Made by a program: the position numbers and the translations under genes. Positions 31,771 to 45,900 of a DNA stretch of 64,000 nt are shown in pieces. The stretch lies in the NCBI GenBank assembly GCA_000620005.1, contig JHVF01000003.1:1-64000 (forward strand). The letters are read 5' to 3'. Numbering within the stretch: position 1 is the first letter of the stretch; the number at the start of each line of letters is the position of its first letter. Origin of the DNA: Metamycoplasma spumans ATCC 19526 (GTDB taxonomy: Bacteria; Bacillota_I; Bacilli_A; Mycoplasmatales; Metamycoplasmataceae). Under the pieces are notes generated by a model. That model did no database searches and had not been told where the DNA came from. It saw nothing but the letters and a program-made list of their open reading frames with translations.

Positions 31771-34700
31771 TTATTTTCAAATATAAGGTTTGGCATTTTT
31801 TGGATAACCATCACTATCTAATTCGCCAGAGGCGATTAAAGTAGTGTTGTAGAATTTATCTTTAAAGGCCCTTCACTTATCTAAGAATAATTTATCTGTT
31901 GAGTCGGTATTTAAGGCAATTTCGTCTAACAATTTGTATTTTTCATCTTGACTAATCAAACCTTCTGGGGCATTAGCTATTTTTTGTGCCCATCAATTTA
32001 GAAATCTCATTTGAGAAGTTCTTGCTCATCATTCGGAAACATTGTATGAACCAAATAATTGTTTATTTGAATTAGCAATAATAGTATTTTTTTCCTCTGC
32101 ACTTATAACACCTTCGTAATTAGATTTTAATTGATCTAGTTGATATCTGGCAGAATCGTCAACTATTCCCGAATCTTTTACTCTTGCAATTAATTTTAGA
32201 AACTCATAATTTAATTTAGCATTTCTTCTATATTTGTAGTAAACATCATACAATGCTTGATTTTCTGTCCTTATAGCACCCGCTCTATCAGTATCTTGTT
32301 TTTCAAACTCAGATATTATATGCGATCACGAACTTAGAGGAATTGTTACATTATATGGCCCTGCATCAGCTGGGTGTTTTTTGTAATGCGAGTCAACCCT
32401 TTGTTTAAAGAATGGCAATCATTTTTTAGTGTCTTTAGACTCATATTTTGCTATAAATTTTTCAGCTTTAATTTTTGCGGCTTTATATTTTTCTATTGTA
32501 TCAGCAGATCTAATTTGTTCATTTAATGCATTATATTCATTAATATATTGAGAAGTTAATGTTCCTGTGCTATCTTTACCTTGATCATTTACAGCTATAG
32601 ATAATGACTGATTTAATTCTAACTTCATGGCACTATTATCGTTGTCTCAATTACCGTATGATTCTAACCTAGTTTTTCTTAAATCATTTAACTCCGCATT
32701 TCTTTGTTGATTTATTTTCTCACTTATTGTATTTAATTCACTATCTGATGAGGCGTTAGTTATAAGTTTATAAAGATCTTTTAAATTATATTTTGTCGCA
32801 TCATTAGCACCAGCTACAAATTCGTTAGGTAATCCCCCTCTATTATTAGATAGGTTAAATAGGGCTAATTTATCAACTTCTTTTCTTAACTCTATTTTTC
32901 TAGAAACAGTTGCTATTTCCGATCTTATTTTTGAAAATTCTTCTTCAGTTTTCGATAATTCTGCCTTATCTAAAAGATTCTTTTTATCAGAAGAACTTGG
33001 TAATTTATTAATTTCGTTGATTAATTCTTGCTTTTTAGATTGAATATCAGCTTTTTGTGCTTCGATTGCCTTGCGCTTAATATCATCAATTCCATTTTGA
33101 CCATCAATGTTAACGGCACTATTTAATTGTTCTTTTAATTGAGATTTTTTAGGATTATTATCTGAAATCTTATCAATTTCAGAAACTGCAGATTTGACAG
33201 CTTCTTTTATTAAATTATTTTGTCTATTTAATTCATTTATTGTTTCAATATTATTAGCTTGCGAAACTTGGCGTTTTAAACTGCTTATGGCTTGTGAATT
33301 ATTTCCACCAGGATAATTAATAGAGTCAATTATTGCATTAGCTTCTCTTCTTGCACTATCAAGTTCTTGATTTTTTTGTCTAACGGCTTCATCTTTAATT
33401 CGAGCCAATGTTTCAATGGTATTAGCGTCATTATTCAATCTTTTTTCAAGATCTGATCTTACAGTTGAATCATTTACTTGTGAAATTGCGGCAGCCGCTT
33501 CGCGTTTCTTACTTTCATAATCATTTTTATAATTTCTTACTGTTTGAATTAAGTTGCGAATACCTGTGTTATCAGTTGTAGAAAATTCTGAATTAAAGTC
33601 AGTTTGTTTAGCAACTGGTTTAACATTAGAAATTTCTGTTCTTAATGTACTAATATCTGAAGCCAAGTCGTTCAAATTCGATTCAACTGTTGATTTTGTT
33701 TCAATCGAAATATTTGCAGTTAAGTTTCTTTTAATAGTTTCTTTCGTATTTCTAGAATCTGTATTTATTTGATCGCTAGCATTTTGCGATGAAGGATACT
33801 GCAATCTATCAATAAATACATTATAGTTAGTGCGTAATGCTCCGTTTAGATAACCTTGTATATTAGTAAGCTTAGATAATAACATATTAGTATCTGCGCC
33901 TCTTTCAGGTAATGTTTCTCTATTTATTCTAGAAATTATATCTCTTTTTTGTTCCGCAGATAGATTGCTTAAATTCTTTTGATTATTTACAAAAGCTTTG
34001 GCAGCCTCTTTTGCTTCATGAAGTATTTCATTTCTTAAATTTGTTTCTTTATAGTTTGCTGTTGAAATACTGTCCGGAACTGTTTGATTAAATCTTTTTA
34101 AAAGATTGTTTTTAATTTCTGCAATATTATTTACAATTGGAGTATCAAAGAAATGATCTATTGCTAACTTATATTCGCCCAATTTATGATTTCAATCATT
34201 TGGTAATGCATCATTAATATCGCTTTGAGTTTTTGCTGAGTTTAATTTGTTTTTAATAGTATCTATTGCCGGCGCATTATTTGTAGTGTAACCAATAGAA
34301 CCGTTAATTAAATCAACTTTTGTTTTCATTAAGTTCTTTAATTCATTAATTTCTGTTTCTTTTTGATTTAATGATTGCATTGTAGTTAATGAATCAACGT
34401 CAGCCTTAAGTTCACGCTTAGCAGTTTGAGCTTCAGTCGATTGTGGATTAGGATAAGGAATTCTATCGATTATAGCTTTGATTGTATTTTTCTTATTTCT
34501 TAATGAATTTGCAGAATTAATTAGTCCGTCAATTTCGTTTTTCAATGCAATAGCATTATCTGTATGTTCAACAGCTGTCAATGCATTTAATCTATCTTCT
34601 AGACCTTTAATTCTAGAATTTTCCTTATCAGGATTTTGTTTATAATTATCTAATGCATTTTTAGCCGCTTCTTTAGCTAGTCTAAATCTTTCTTGTAAAG

Positions 34701-37700
34701 CTAAATCATATTGTCTCTTAATTGTTTCAACTTTTTGTCTTAATTCGTCCATAGTCAAAACATTTATAGAAACAACAGCTTCAATATCTCTTATAAATGG
34801 TCGTTTTTCAGATTCCGACATATTTGCTATACTATTTATTTTTTCTTTAATGTCTACTTTATAAGTTTCAATAATTTGTTTTCTAAGCTCTTCAACAGAA
34901 GTAGCAGAATTTGTCGAACTTGGGTATGTTTTGTTAAGTCTTTCATCCCTTAACCCTTGACGTGTAGGAGACAATCCTTCAATTATTCTTTTATATTCCT
35001 TAATATCGTTTGATCATGTTGAAGGTAATATTCTGTTTACATCTTCAGCGCTAATAGCTCCATTTAAATCAGATTTTATATTATTTTTAGCTTGCGCATT
35101 TGATTTAGGGTATGGAAGATTATTAACCTTGGTAGTAGCACCTGAAATAGCATTTTTTAAATTTGTAATTTGAGTCGATAGCTCATTTGCTGATTGCATT
35201 GAGTTTAATGAGTCAATTCTAGAAGATAGTGTTGCTTTGGCGGGAGCATTATTCCTATTTGGAAATTGAACCTCATTTAACAGAGTCTTTAACTCGGCCT
35301 TTTTATTAGCCAATTTAATAGCCTCTTCTATTTTTGTTTTCAGCGAATCTGCTTTTTCTTTATTGTTTACTGTATTATTCAATTCGCGCAATAACTCATT
35401 GTATTTATCAGAATTCTTATTAACGTTAGTTGAATATTGCTCAAGTTTAGTTTTTGCAGTATCAAAAGCAATTTTATACTCGTTAATCTTTCTTCTAATT
35501 GTATTAATATTTTCTAAAACATCTCTCCCTGGAGTTCTATCAGCAGCTTTTAGCTCTGCTAATAATTCTGACTTATTCGTTTGATTTCCAATTGTATTTA
35601 TTGTATTATAAGCATCTTTATATCAACCGGTAGTTACGTTGTTGCCAGCATTTGGTTCTTCTACATATTTTGTAACATCATTCATGCCGGCTAAAGTATT
35701 TTGCTCTAGTAATTTATTTTTTAAAGCATTTTTTACAGAATCTGGCATTATAGAAGAATTAATATTCTTTATTTTATTATTAAAATCAATAGCTTTTATA
35801 TATAAAGGAGTAATGTTATCATTAATATTTTTTAACTGATCTGCGGATGTTGCGGATCTTACATAGTCATCTCTTAATGTTTCGTATGATTTTAGAACAC
35901 TCGACGCATTTTTTGGATAATTATTTTTATTAAGTCTTATATTTGTACCGTTTCCCTCTCTAGGGTTTCAGAATTTTAATAATTGTTCATTAATTCCTGC
36001 AATTTTATCGCTAACAGTTTGTGCCTCAGCAGCACTATTTTTAGTTTTCAATTCTTCTATCAACTTTTTAGCTACTAATATGTCTGTTCTAAATGTAGAT
36101 TTTAATGTATCAACAACTTGCTTATCTTTTCTCACCAAATCTTCTAAATTATTTAAATTATTATCATTTGCATTTGCAAGTTTTTGTTTCAATGATTCTT
36201 TTAATGCATCAATTTGAGTATTAACTAAATTAAAATGATCTCTTAAATTTTCCGCACTAGCATCTCTAACATTTGCGTGTGTAATTTGATTAATTAAATC
36301 TAAAATATTTTTTGCTTTATCAATTTTATTTTTTAAAGCATCATAATTTTGATCTGTCGTAGCGGCTAATTCTGATGTTAATCTATTTTTAATTTCTCCA
36401 TCTGGCAACGCATTAATTTTTGTAGTTAAACTAGAAACCCCACCATTTAATGAATTAAGTTTAGTTTCTAATGTTTTAAAATCATTTGATGTGCTATTGG
36501 TTGTCAACGCATTTACAAGTCTATTTTTTAAATTTTGTTTAGTATTTGAAGCTATAGATGCATTTCTTCCTGTACTTGGGTATGGTATATTGTCAATAAA
36601 TGTATTGTAGTTTTCTTTTCTGTCTGCCAACACTTTATTATTTATTTCATCAATCGCATCAGCTTCTTCTTTAGTATTTGAAACTGAATCAATATCATTT
36701 TTAAGCTGTTGACGTCTTGTAGTACTTAAATTAGTTAATCCGTCGATAATAGCTTTAGCATCATGTTTTGCCTTATTAATATTAGCATTTTTAACTGCAT
36801 TATTTAATGCCGTAGTTTTTGCTTTTATTGTATCAATTGGTAAATTTTCATTAGAATCATCATTTTGATTGATAATTCTATCAAGCTCAGCTTTTATTTC
36901 AGAATACTTATTTTCACTTAATAAAGCGCTCTTTTCATTAGCTAATCTTAAGGCTTCTTTTTGTGCCCTATCAGCTTCATTTCATTTATTACTAAATTCT
37001 GAAATTTTTTGATCCGCTTCTCTTGCTAAATTATCAAGTTCAGCTTTTTTAGATACGTATTGATTTGCTGTTTGATTAGCAATAATAGTCTCTGCCTCGG
37101 CAACTTTGTTATTTAATTGTTTTTTCAATTCGACCATTTTAGGATCTGTACTTGTAATAGAATTAGCTTTCGCTTTTAAAGTATCCTTAGAAGTTATTAA
37201 CGCTTGTTTATTATTATTTGAAGTTTCATTATCCTTTTGAGCTTGCGCGTTTTTTGCGCTTTCCAAAGCCTGTGAAAGCGATCTTAAAATATCAGATAAA
37301 TCTGACTTAACTTTATTATCCAAATTATTTTTATTAGTATTTCTATAATTATCTAAAGCGTCTTGTAACGTTTGTTTAAACTCACTATAGTTTTGATTAT
37401 TTAATGTCGCTAAATAACTTTCAATTTCTTCTTCTTTCGATGCAATACTTGATTTTAACTGAGTTTTTTCATTGTTTACTCGTTGAATTTCTCTTTTTGC
37501 TGCATCTTCTGCACGTTTTAATGCTTCTTTAGCTTGTTGAATTTCTGAGTCAGTTAATTTTTTAGGCGCATGATTATAAGCATTTTGTGCTGTAGCAATT
37601 GCATTTGATAATGTATTCATTGCATTTTCTAGAGATGGCTCGCTAGCCATAGATGTTTTTGTATTATTAGAAGCATCAATTTGAGCTTTTAAATCTGATA

Positions 37701-38780
37701 ATTTTTGGTTTGTTGTTGCATCTGCGGTAATTTTAGCAGCATCCGCAGCAATTATTGCATTATTCAATGCTTCCGTTTTTTTATTAATTTCAGCAATAGG
37801 ATCATTATTGTTTATTGTATTATTAGCACCAATAATAGTTCTTAAATCATTTAATAAATTAGTATAGTTAGGCGAATTATTATCCGCTAATAATGCGTCT
37901 AATTTTTCTCTTGCCTGTTGCAATTTTTCTGCATGATTACTTTTTTCCGTATTTAATTTTTGATCAAATGCTTGTTTTTTAGTTTCTGCATCTAATTTAA
38001 TTTCATCTAATTTTTCTTTTTCTGAAACATATTTTGATTCTGTTTGATCATTAATAACCTTTTCAGCAGATTGAATTCCTTGATTTAATTTTTCTTTTAA
38101 AGCAACCATTTCTGGGTCTTGACTTGTAATTGAATCGGCTAAAAGTTTGGCCCCATTCTTAGATGCCACTAGTTTTGATTTATTATCAGTCGCAATTTCA
38201 GAATCCTTTTCTGCTTGTGATTTTTTGGCATCTGAAAGATTTTTAGTTAAATCATTTAATAATTTTTCTAAATCTGCTTTGGTTTTAGAATCTAAATTAT
38301 TTTTATCGTTTGCGTTGTAATTATCAAGTGCCCGTTTTAAAACTTCTTTAAATTCATCATATTGAGGTTTTGTCAACGTATCTAAATAATTTTTAATTTC
38401 GTCAGCCTTATTTTGAATATTAGTTTTTAAATTTTCTTTATCTTGATTTACTCTATTAATTACTTCTTTAGCTTCATTTTCCGCATCTACTATGGCATTT
38501 TTTGCCGCTTCAATTTCCGAGTCGCTCAATTTAGGAGTTCTTTCTTTAGCAGATTCCGCCGCTTGAATTGCTTGCTCTAATTTAGATTTAGCATTATTTA
38601 AAGCAGGTTCATTATTCATTGAGTTTTTTGTTTGCTTTGCTTGTTCAATTTTTTTACTCAATTCATTTAAGGCGTCATTCGTTTTTTGAGAAGCTGAGAT
38701 TTTCTCTGTTTCGGCAGTTTGTGTGGCTTTATTTAATGAATTGGTTTTATTTTCAATACTTGAAATAGCTTCATTATCTG
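31771..38780 (-). pseudogene. 3' part of a giant coiled-coil/GA-module surface protein, cut off by a frameshift
   Basis: About 2336 sense codons without a credible start: the only nearby initiation codon is a TTG at 38661 with no ribosome binding site. The frame continues the protein encoded at 38781-42770 after a slip within ATGAACATATAACAG near 38781. The sequence is Asn/Lys/Glu/Ala helical repeats. One segment (AKAIIDGLTNLSTTRRQQLK, then NDIDSVSNTKEEADAI) reads like a GA (albumin-binding type) module, with related units elsewhere. The C-terminus differs from the repeats (about 250 residues, Trp-containing, ending NAKPYIWK). It may still be expressed if the frame switches or slips. Confidence 0.72.
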
Positions 38781-39620
38781 TTATATGTTCATAGCGGTAA
38801 TATTTTGTTCTAATTTATTAATTGCATCTGTTAAATTTGCGGCGTTAGAATCCGCTTTTAATTGAGCTAATTTTTCTTTAGCTTTTTGCAATTTATCGGC
38901 ATGATTTGCCTTAGATTCCTCTAATTTTCTAGCAAATTCAGCCTTTACTCTTTCAGCTTTTGCTTTTAAATCATCTAATTTTTGTTTTTGTTCAATATAT
39001 TTATCTGATTGATTACTATTTGCTATATTTCCGGCTTCTTCAATTGCTTCGTCAAGTTCAGATTTTAGCGAAATCATATCCGGGTCTTGACTAGTAATTA
39101 AATTTGAAACAGATTCTAATGCTTCTTTAGATTTTAGTAATGCAGCCTTATTTTTGTCAGCTATTTCCGCATCCTTTTCAGCTTTTTTATCTTTTGCTGA
39201 TTGAAGATGCGCACCCATTTGGTTTAATATGCTTTCAAGTTGTTCTCTAGTTTTTAAATCCAAATTATTTTTATCGGTCGCAACGTAACTATTAAAATAT
39301 GTTTCTAAGTCAGTTTTAATATTAGAATATTCAGGATTACTTGATAATTCATTATTAATATATTCTCGAATTTCAGTTTCTTTTTCATTGATTGAATTCT
39401 TAATATTTGTTTTTTGAGAATTTGAAGCGTTAATAGCTTCTTGAGCCTTTGCAATAGCCTGTTTTAGATCATTTTGAGCTTCCTCAATTTTGGCATTTGC
39501 CAATTTAGGTGTTTTTTCTTTAGCTAATTTAGCAGATTCAATAGCAGCTTCCAATGTCTCTTTAGCAGTATTTAAATCCGGTTCGGATAACATTGTATTT
39601 TTAACTTCTTTAGCCTTTTG
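36700..39620 (-). repeat. Three tandem protein-coding repeats of about 970 bp
   Basis: The phrases KNTMLSEPDLN (near 39600), KNSMNNEPALN (near 38625) and TKTSMASEPSLEN (near 37655) recur at about 970-bp (about 324-residue) spacing. Each is followed by TPKL..AKIEEA / TPKLSDSEIEAAK / KKLTDSEIQQAK and later by NNLD.K-type and SITS.DP.M-type signatures. Copies are diverged but collinear; borders are approximate. Confidence 0.65.
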
Positions 39621-42600
39621 AATTTCTTTGCCCAATTCTCCCAATGCATTATCGGTAATTTCATCCGCCTTAGCTTTTTCAGTATTATAAAAATCACTAA
39701 TAGCATTTAAATTGCCAGTTTTTTGTTTAATTAATTCTAATGCACCATTTTCATCAATTGCGTTGTTTTGGTTAATTTTAGTTTCGATGTCAGAAATGAT
39801 ATTGCTATAGTTCGCAGTATTATTTTCAGTCTTAGCAGAATCTAAAATTGCCTTAGCGGCTTCTAAAGCTTTTTTAAAGTTATTTTTAGCTTCTTTTAAT
39901 TTTTCTTCAAAGTCAGATATTTTTTGACTTGCATCATCTTTTAAGTCATCCACTATCTGTTTTTCAGAAACAAATTTATCATTTTCGTTATTTTTAATAA
40001 TATCACGAGCTTTTTTAATTTCCGCTTCTAGTTGAGATTTTAAATCCGCCATTTTAGGGTCATTGCTTGTGATTGAATCTTTAACAGCTTCTAATTGATT
40101 TGTTGATAATACTAAAGCTTCTTTATTTTGTGTATTTTCTAATTGTGTGTTAGCTTGATTTAAAGCTTCTGTTATATTATTTAGTTTCTGAGTTAGTTCT
40201 GTTTGCGTATTGGCATAGCTTGGAGCATTATCATCTTTAACGGTTTTTAAAGCTTCTACTAATTGATTGGTAATTTCAGGATATTCATCTTTATTCGCAT
40301 TAATAAAATTGGTAATTTCAGAAATTTTATTGTTAATTTTTTCAATTTCTGCATCTTTTAATTCATTTACTGATGCAATTTTTCCTTCTGCATTTTTATT
40401 AGCTTTTTTAAATTCTTTAACCAACTCTTTTAATTCTTCTAACGAATCCTTGTTTGCAGGATCTTGATTATTTGTAATCAATTCTTGAAGTTTTTCTTTT
40501 TCGGGGCTATATTCATCAGTCTGCATTTGATTTGTTAACTCATCAGCTTTATTAGCTAATTGAGACAATTCGTCACTTAAAGCAGCAAACTCTTCATCTA
40601 TTTGTTGTTTTTTAGGAGGGACAGATTGAATAACATTTTCTAAATTGGTTTTAACATCTTCTAATCTTGCTACACCAAAATCGTCAACATTAGGTTTAAC
40701 TTGCTCTTCATAATCTTTTAAAACTTTTTCTAATTCGTTAATTAATGTTTTGTATTTTTCTGCATTTTCAGATTGAAGCCCATCTTTAGCTACTGCTAAC
40801 TCTTCTTTTTTGACTTCAATTTGTTCTTTTAATGCTTTAATTTCTTCGATAATTATTCTTCTTTCCTCATCATCAGCGCTTTTATATCTTTTAGCTTGTT
40901 TAGTTGCATTGTTTAATTCGTCAAGCTTTTCTAAAATATTTGAGCTTGTTGAAATCGGTTCATTATTGGTTGCTTCGGTCGATTTAATTCTAGCATCTAA
41001 ATCTTTTTTGGATACATGATCTTGACCATCGACTTTATATCTATCTTGTTCTAATTCTTTACTTAATTCCTTCGCTTCAGTTAATTTAGTTTCGGTAGCT
41101 TCTTTAACTTTTTCTAAAAATTTACCTTTTAATTCCTTGGCAGCTTCATTATATTCAGTTACGATTTGATCAACATCTTTTCCTTCTGCATCGGCACTTT
41201 CTAAAATTTCTTTTGCTTTAGTAATTAAGGTTTCAAATTCAGTTGAAGGTTCAATAACAAGATTATTTTTTATAAGTGTTAAATCTTTTTCAGCTTGGGC
41301 AATTTCTTTAGATAAGTTATCTTTAGCCACTTCTTTTTTAGTATTTGTTAATAAATCATTTAACTCATTTTTATTTGAAACCAAATTACCCAATAATGTT
41401 TCTTTTTTATTGTTTTTCTCTGCTTTTGTAGTACTATCGTCTAACTGTTCTTTTTTATCTTGATATTCCTCTTGGTCTTCTAGTTTAGCAGATTCTTCTT
41501 TAGCTTTTGTAATTAATTCGGTTGTTTGAGCAATAATTTCATCTTTTTCAGTATTAATTAAATTGTTAGCTTCTTCAATTTTGGAATTTAAAGTTGCTAA
41601 TGTTGAAGTTATATCGTCTTTATTTAAATCTTTTAAAGCTTCTTTAGCCGTTTCAATAGTATTCGTCAGCTCGTCTTTAATATTTGATGAAGCAAAAAGT
41701 TCCTCTGCGGATTCAATTTCTTTTAAAGTTTTTTCAGCCAATGGCATTTTTTCATATAAGCCATCAATAGCGTTTTTAATAACTGAAGCATTAGGTTTTA
41801 AATCTTTAGCTTTATTTAAAATATCTTTTAAAGTTTTAGCATCATTATCGTTATTCATTTGAGATTTTAACTCATCAATTTCGTCACCTAATTTATTTGC
41901 CAAATTTCTGTATTTATCATAATCAAGAGTTGTGTTCTTGTAATTTTCGGCATCTTTGAACAAATCATTAATTTGATTAGTTAAATTATCCCTTTCGGCA
42001 TTCATTGTATTGATAAACTCTTTATTAATAGCTTCAAGTTTGTCTGCTGCTTTTTGCCTTTCTTCTTGAGTCGTTAAAGGATTGTTTAAAACAGCCTCAG
42101 CATCAGCAATGGCTCTTTCTAAATTCTCTTTGTTTTTAAAATCGTTAGGAAGTTTTGAATTGATATCTTTAGCAATAGAAATTTGATTTGTTAGCTTATA
42201 AGCACTTTCTAAATCTTTTAATAATTCATCTGCTTTGTTTTTAACTTCATAAAGACTAGGTTTGTTATCAGCTCTTTGATATTCTTTTGCTAATTTAATT
42301 TTTTCGCTTTCAAATTTCTTAATTCATTGTGAAGCAAGCGGGTTGTTTTCATTTTTAAATTTATAATCATTTAATAAATCGTTAAATGATTTAATTGAAG
42401 CTGTTGTGTCTTTATTAGCTTCTTCAAGATCTTGATATTCTTTTTTGCTATCTTCAAAAACATTTTTAGCTTGTTCTAATGCATCTAAAATTTTTTGGAA
42501 ATCTTTAATATTTTCATCTCTTAAAATATTTTCATATTTTGCAATTTCATCAGAAAATTTTCTGAAAAGTTTACTAGTATATGTCTTTTGTACTAATCTA

Positions 42601-42770
42601 GTTTCATCTTTTCATTCTTTCATTTTTTGAACTAGTTCTGCAAATTCTTTTCTAGCATCGTTAGCTTTATGATTGTCATCTATCAAAACATAAATTGTAC
42701 CAGCTGTAGCAACAAATGCTGCACCAGCTAATACACCAACTACTGCTTTCTTTTTGTCATTTCTTGGCAT
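38781..42770 (-). CDS. Giant coiled-coil surface protein, 5' part ending at a frameshift
   Basis: 1329 residues with an N-terminal signal-anchor (KKKAVVGVLAGAAFVATAGTIYVLID). Long heptad-rich helices and internal repeats follow (for example KNTMLSEPDLNTAKETLEAA, which recurs downstream). AGAGGTAAT precedes the ATG. In the repeat where paralogous units read on, the frame meets TAA at 38781 instead; restoring the frame would give one protein of about 3666 residues. It resembles very large Gram-positive and mycoplasma adhesin-like proteins in build only. A decayed paralogue with the same N-terminus lies just upstream. Confidence 0.8.
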
Positions 42771-42923
42771 ATTACCTCTATTCTTTCTGTAATACTTTAA
42801 ATTTTATCAAAAAATTATAGAAAAGATGAATATATATTCATAATTTACAAAATTAATGAAAATTCATCATTTTTTTCTTACAAATTATTATTTTTTTTAT
42901 GCAATATTTTCTTTTAAACTTAG

Positions 42924-45900
42924 CTAATTTAAAAAGGAAAAAAACCGGAAAATTCCGAGTTTAAGTGTTAATAATGGTTTAGTAGGATGTTTATTACCAT
43001 CTTTGTCAAAGTAGTATGTCGAATCTTCTGCCATAGCAACTCTTACATAAGGTACATTTGATATTAAATTGTTAATATATCCTTGTAAAAATGTAGGATC
43101 ACCTAATCCAGCTACTAAAGTTGAATATTCATATATTTTATCCAAGTCAGACTATTATTAGATAAATCGTCATTCAGTAATTTCATTGATTTGTCAATTA
43201 TTGAGTTTCTATTATTATTTTTTAAATATCCATAGTTAACATTAGAAGTTCCATTAAATAGAGATTGTCATTGGAAAATCGTGTTAAATAAGTCTTGTGC
43301 TTCTGATGGTATACTATATGGGACTGCTTGAGTATATATCAGCTGTTCTTGAATTTCCATTTCTATCGCTATACGCAATTCTTGTTCTATTATTGTATCT
43401 TATATTTGAAACTTGATCATATTGTTCAAATTTAGAAATCATATCCATGTAGTCTCCATTATCTCTTCTTGCAAGATTACCAACTTTATTCTTTAATCAT
43501 CTCATAATGTTATTTAATCTAACTTTTTCAAAGAATTTAGTTGCGGCAAATTGACGTTCTAAATTAATTGCATTTTCTAATGTGCCACTATCAACTTGTG
43601 TATTAAATCAGTCGATATAACGTTGATCAACTCAATTTAGGCGTTTATCAATAGTTCCTGAAGGTGCATAAGATTCGTTTAATAGTTTTAATCTAACCCT
43701 ATCTTTTATAGATGCTCTTAATTTAGTTGCTTCTTGTTCAGCTTTTTGTTTAATTGATTCATAATCCGATTTATTTTTAGCGGAAGCCATTTCCTTATTT
43801 AAATTACTTTTAGCTTCGATTCCATCAGGTAATTTAGATATTGCTGTTTGAGCATTTTGTTTAGCGACGTATAATTCTTTTTTTCGCTTGAATTGCATTA
43901 GCTTTAATTGTGTGATAATCAGATATAGATGAAGCTCGATTTAAATCGGATGATAAATTATTTCAATTGTATTACCAGTAGGGAATTTATCAATTTCTGC
44001 TTGTGTTTGTTCACGAGCTACTTGTAATCTTGCCTCGTTTGCTAAAGAAACTCGATCTCTTATTTCTTCAATTTTTTGATTCATTTGTTCGCTTGCATAA
44101 TCAATGTTTGAAGAAACGGCATTTATTGAAGAAATAAATGTATTTTTTCTAGTTTGATCAGGTCCTTAAATATTATTAATTTCTTGGACCACAGAAACTT
44201 TATGCGTTTCTATAATTTGTTTTTTAAGTTCAGAAACAGAAGAAGATTAATCTGCTGAAGTTGGATAGGTTTGAGATAATATTGAATTTAAAGCGTTATG
44301 TATATTAGATGGCAAGTCATTAATCATACCTTTATCTTTAGTCTTTTTATCTAAATTATTAACTTCATTATTATTAAAATCATTTAGATAAGTTTCTAAG
44401 TTTCTTTTAATTTCTTCATATTCAGAACAATTCAAGTTGTTATTTATATAATCTTGAATTTCTTGCGCTTTTTCTGATGTTTGTTTAATTGTTGTTTTTA
44501 CTGTTTAAATTATTAATAGCTTAATTGGCTTTTTGAATTGCTGATTCTAATTGTTCTTTTGCTAAATTAATATTTGCTATTGTTGGTCTTGGTGACTTAT
44601 CATGCTCTTCTTGAGCTTTGGCAATAGCCGTAGCCAAAGCTTCCTTAGCTTCAAAAATCGCAGGATCGGTAATAGAGTCTTTGATGTTTGTTGCAGAAGA
44701 AATTGTATCTCATAAAGATTTTAAAGCATTATTTGTCATCTCATCTATTTTAGCTTTTTCTTCATTATAAAAAGTTTCTATATTATTCAATGCGTCAATT
44801 TTAGCTCTAATAGATGCTAGCGGATCATTATCGTCAATTGAACTGTTATCAGCGATTTTTGCTTCAATTTGACTAACTAATCCATTTTCAACTAAATAGT
44901 TTGCACTATTTCATCATTTTTAAAGATTCTAAAACGCCGTTAGCCTTAGTTAAAGCTTGTTTCAATTTTTCTTTTAAGTCTGCTAATGTTTGTTCAAATG
45001 TTTGAATATCTTGTTTTGAGTTGTCATATAGTGTAGCGAGCTTATTTTTCTCGCTAACATATTCAGAAGTTTTATTATTGGCTATGATAGCTTTTGCTTC
45101 GTTTATTTTTTGGTCTAAATTATTTTTTAATGACACCATAGTTGTATCATTACTTGTGATTTTATCTCTTAGTGATTCTACTTTAGTAAGAATTAAAGAT
45201 AAGTCATCTTTATTTTGATAATCTTGTAATTCTTTTTTAGCTTCATTAAAAGCATTATTTAAATTTGAATATTTATCTTTTATTTCTTCAAGAGTATTAG
45301 CAAATGTTGGTTGATTGTCATTTTGAACAGATTCTAAAGCTTTTTCTAACTTAGTAATTATTTCAGGATATTCATCTCCGTTTGCTGAAATGAATTTGTT
45401 TATATCACTAACTAAATTATTTATTTTTTCAATTTCAACGGTTTTTTCATCATTTACAGACGCTATTTTTGCTTCGGCCGCTTTATTTGCTTTGCCAAAA
45501 TCTTTAACAAGTGCCCTTAATTCTTCAAGTGAATCTCTATTACTTTCAATTTACGATTTATTTACTAAGTTTTGTAAGTTTTATTTTTCTGGATTATATT
45601 CATCCGTAGCAATTTCCGAAAGCAACTCATTAGCTTTAGTTTTAAGTTCATTTAATTTATTAGTTAGATCTTCAAACTCTGCGTCAATTTCAGATTTTCT
45701 CTCAGCTGTTGAATTTAGAGTATCTTCTAAAGTTTTTTTAACTTCGTTTAATCTTGCAACACCATAATCTTCAACTTCTGGTTTTACTCTATTTTTGTAA
45801 TTTTGTAATCTTCTAAAATTCTTGTCAATTCATCAATTAAAGGCTTGTATTTTTCTTGATTTTCATTTGATAAATTATCTTTTGCCTTTTAACTCAGATG

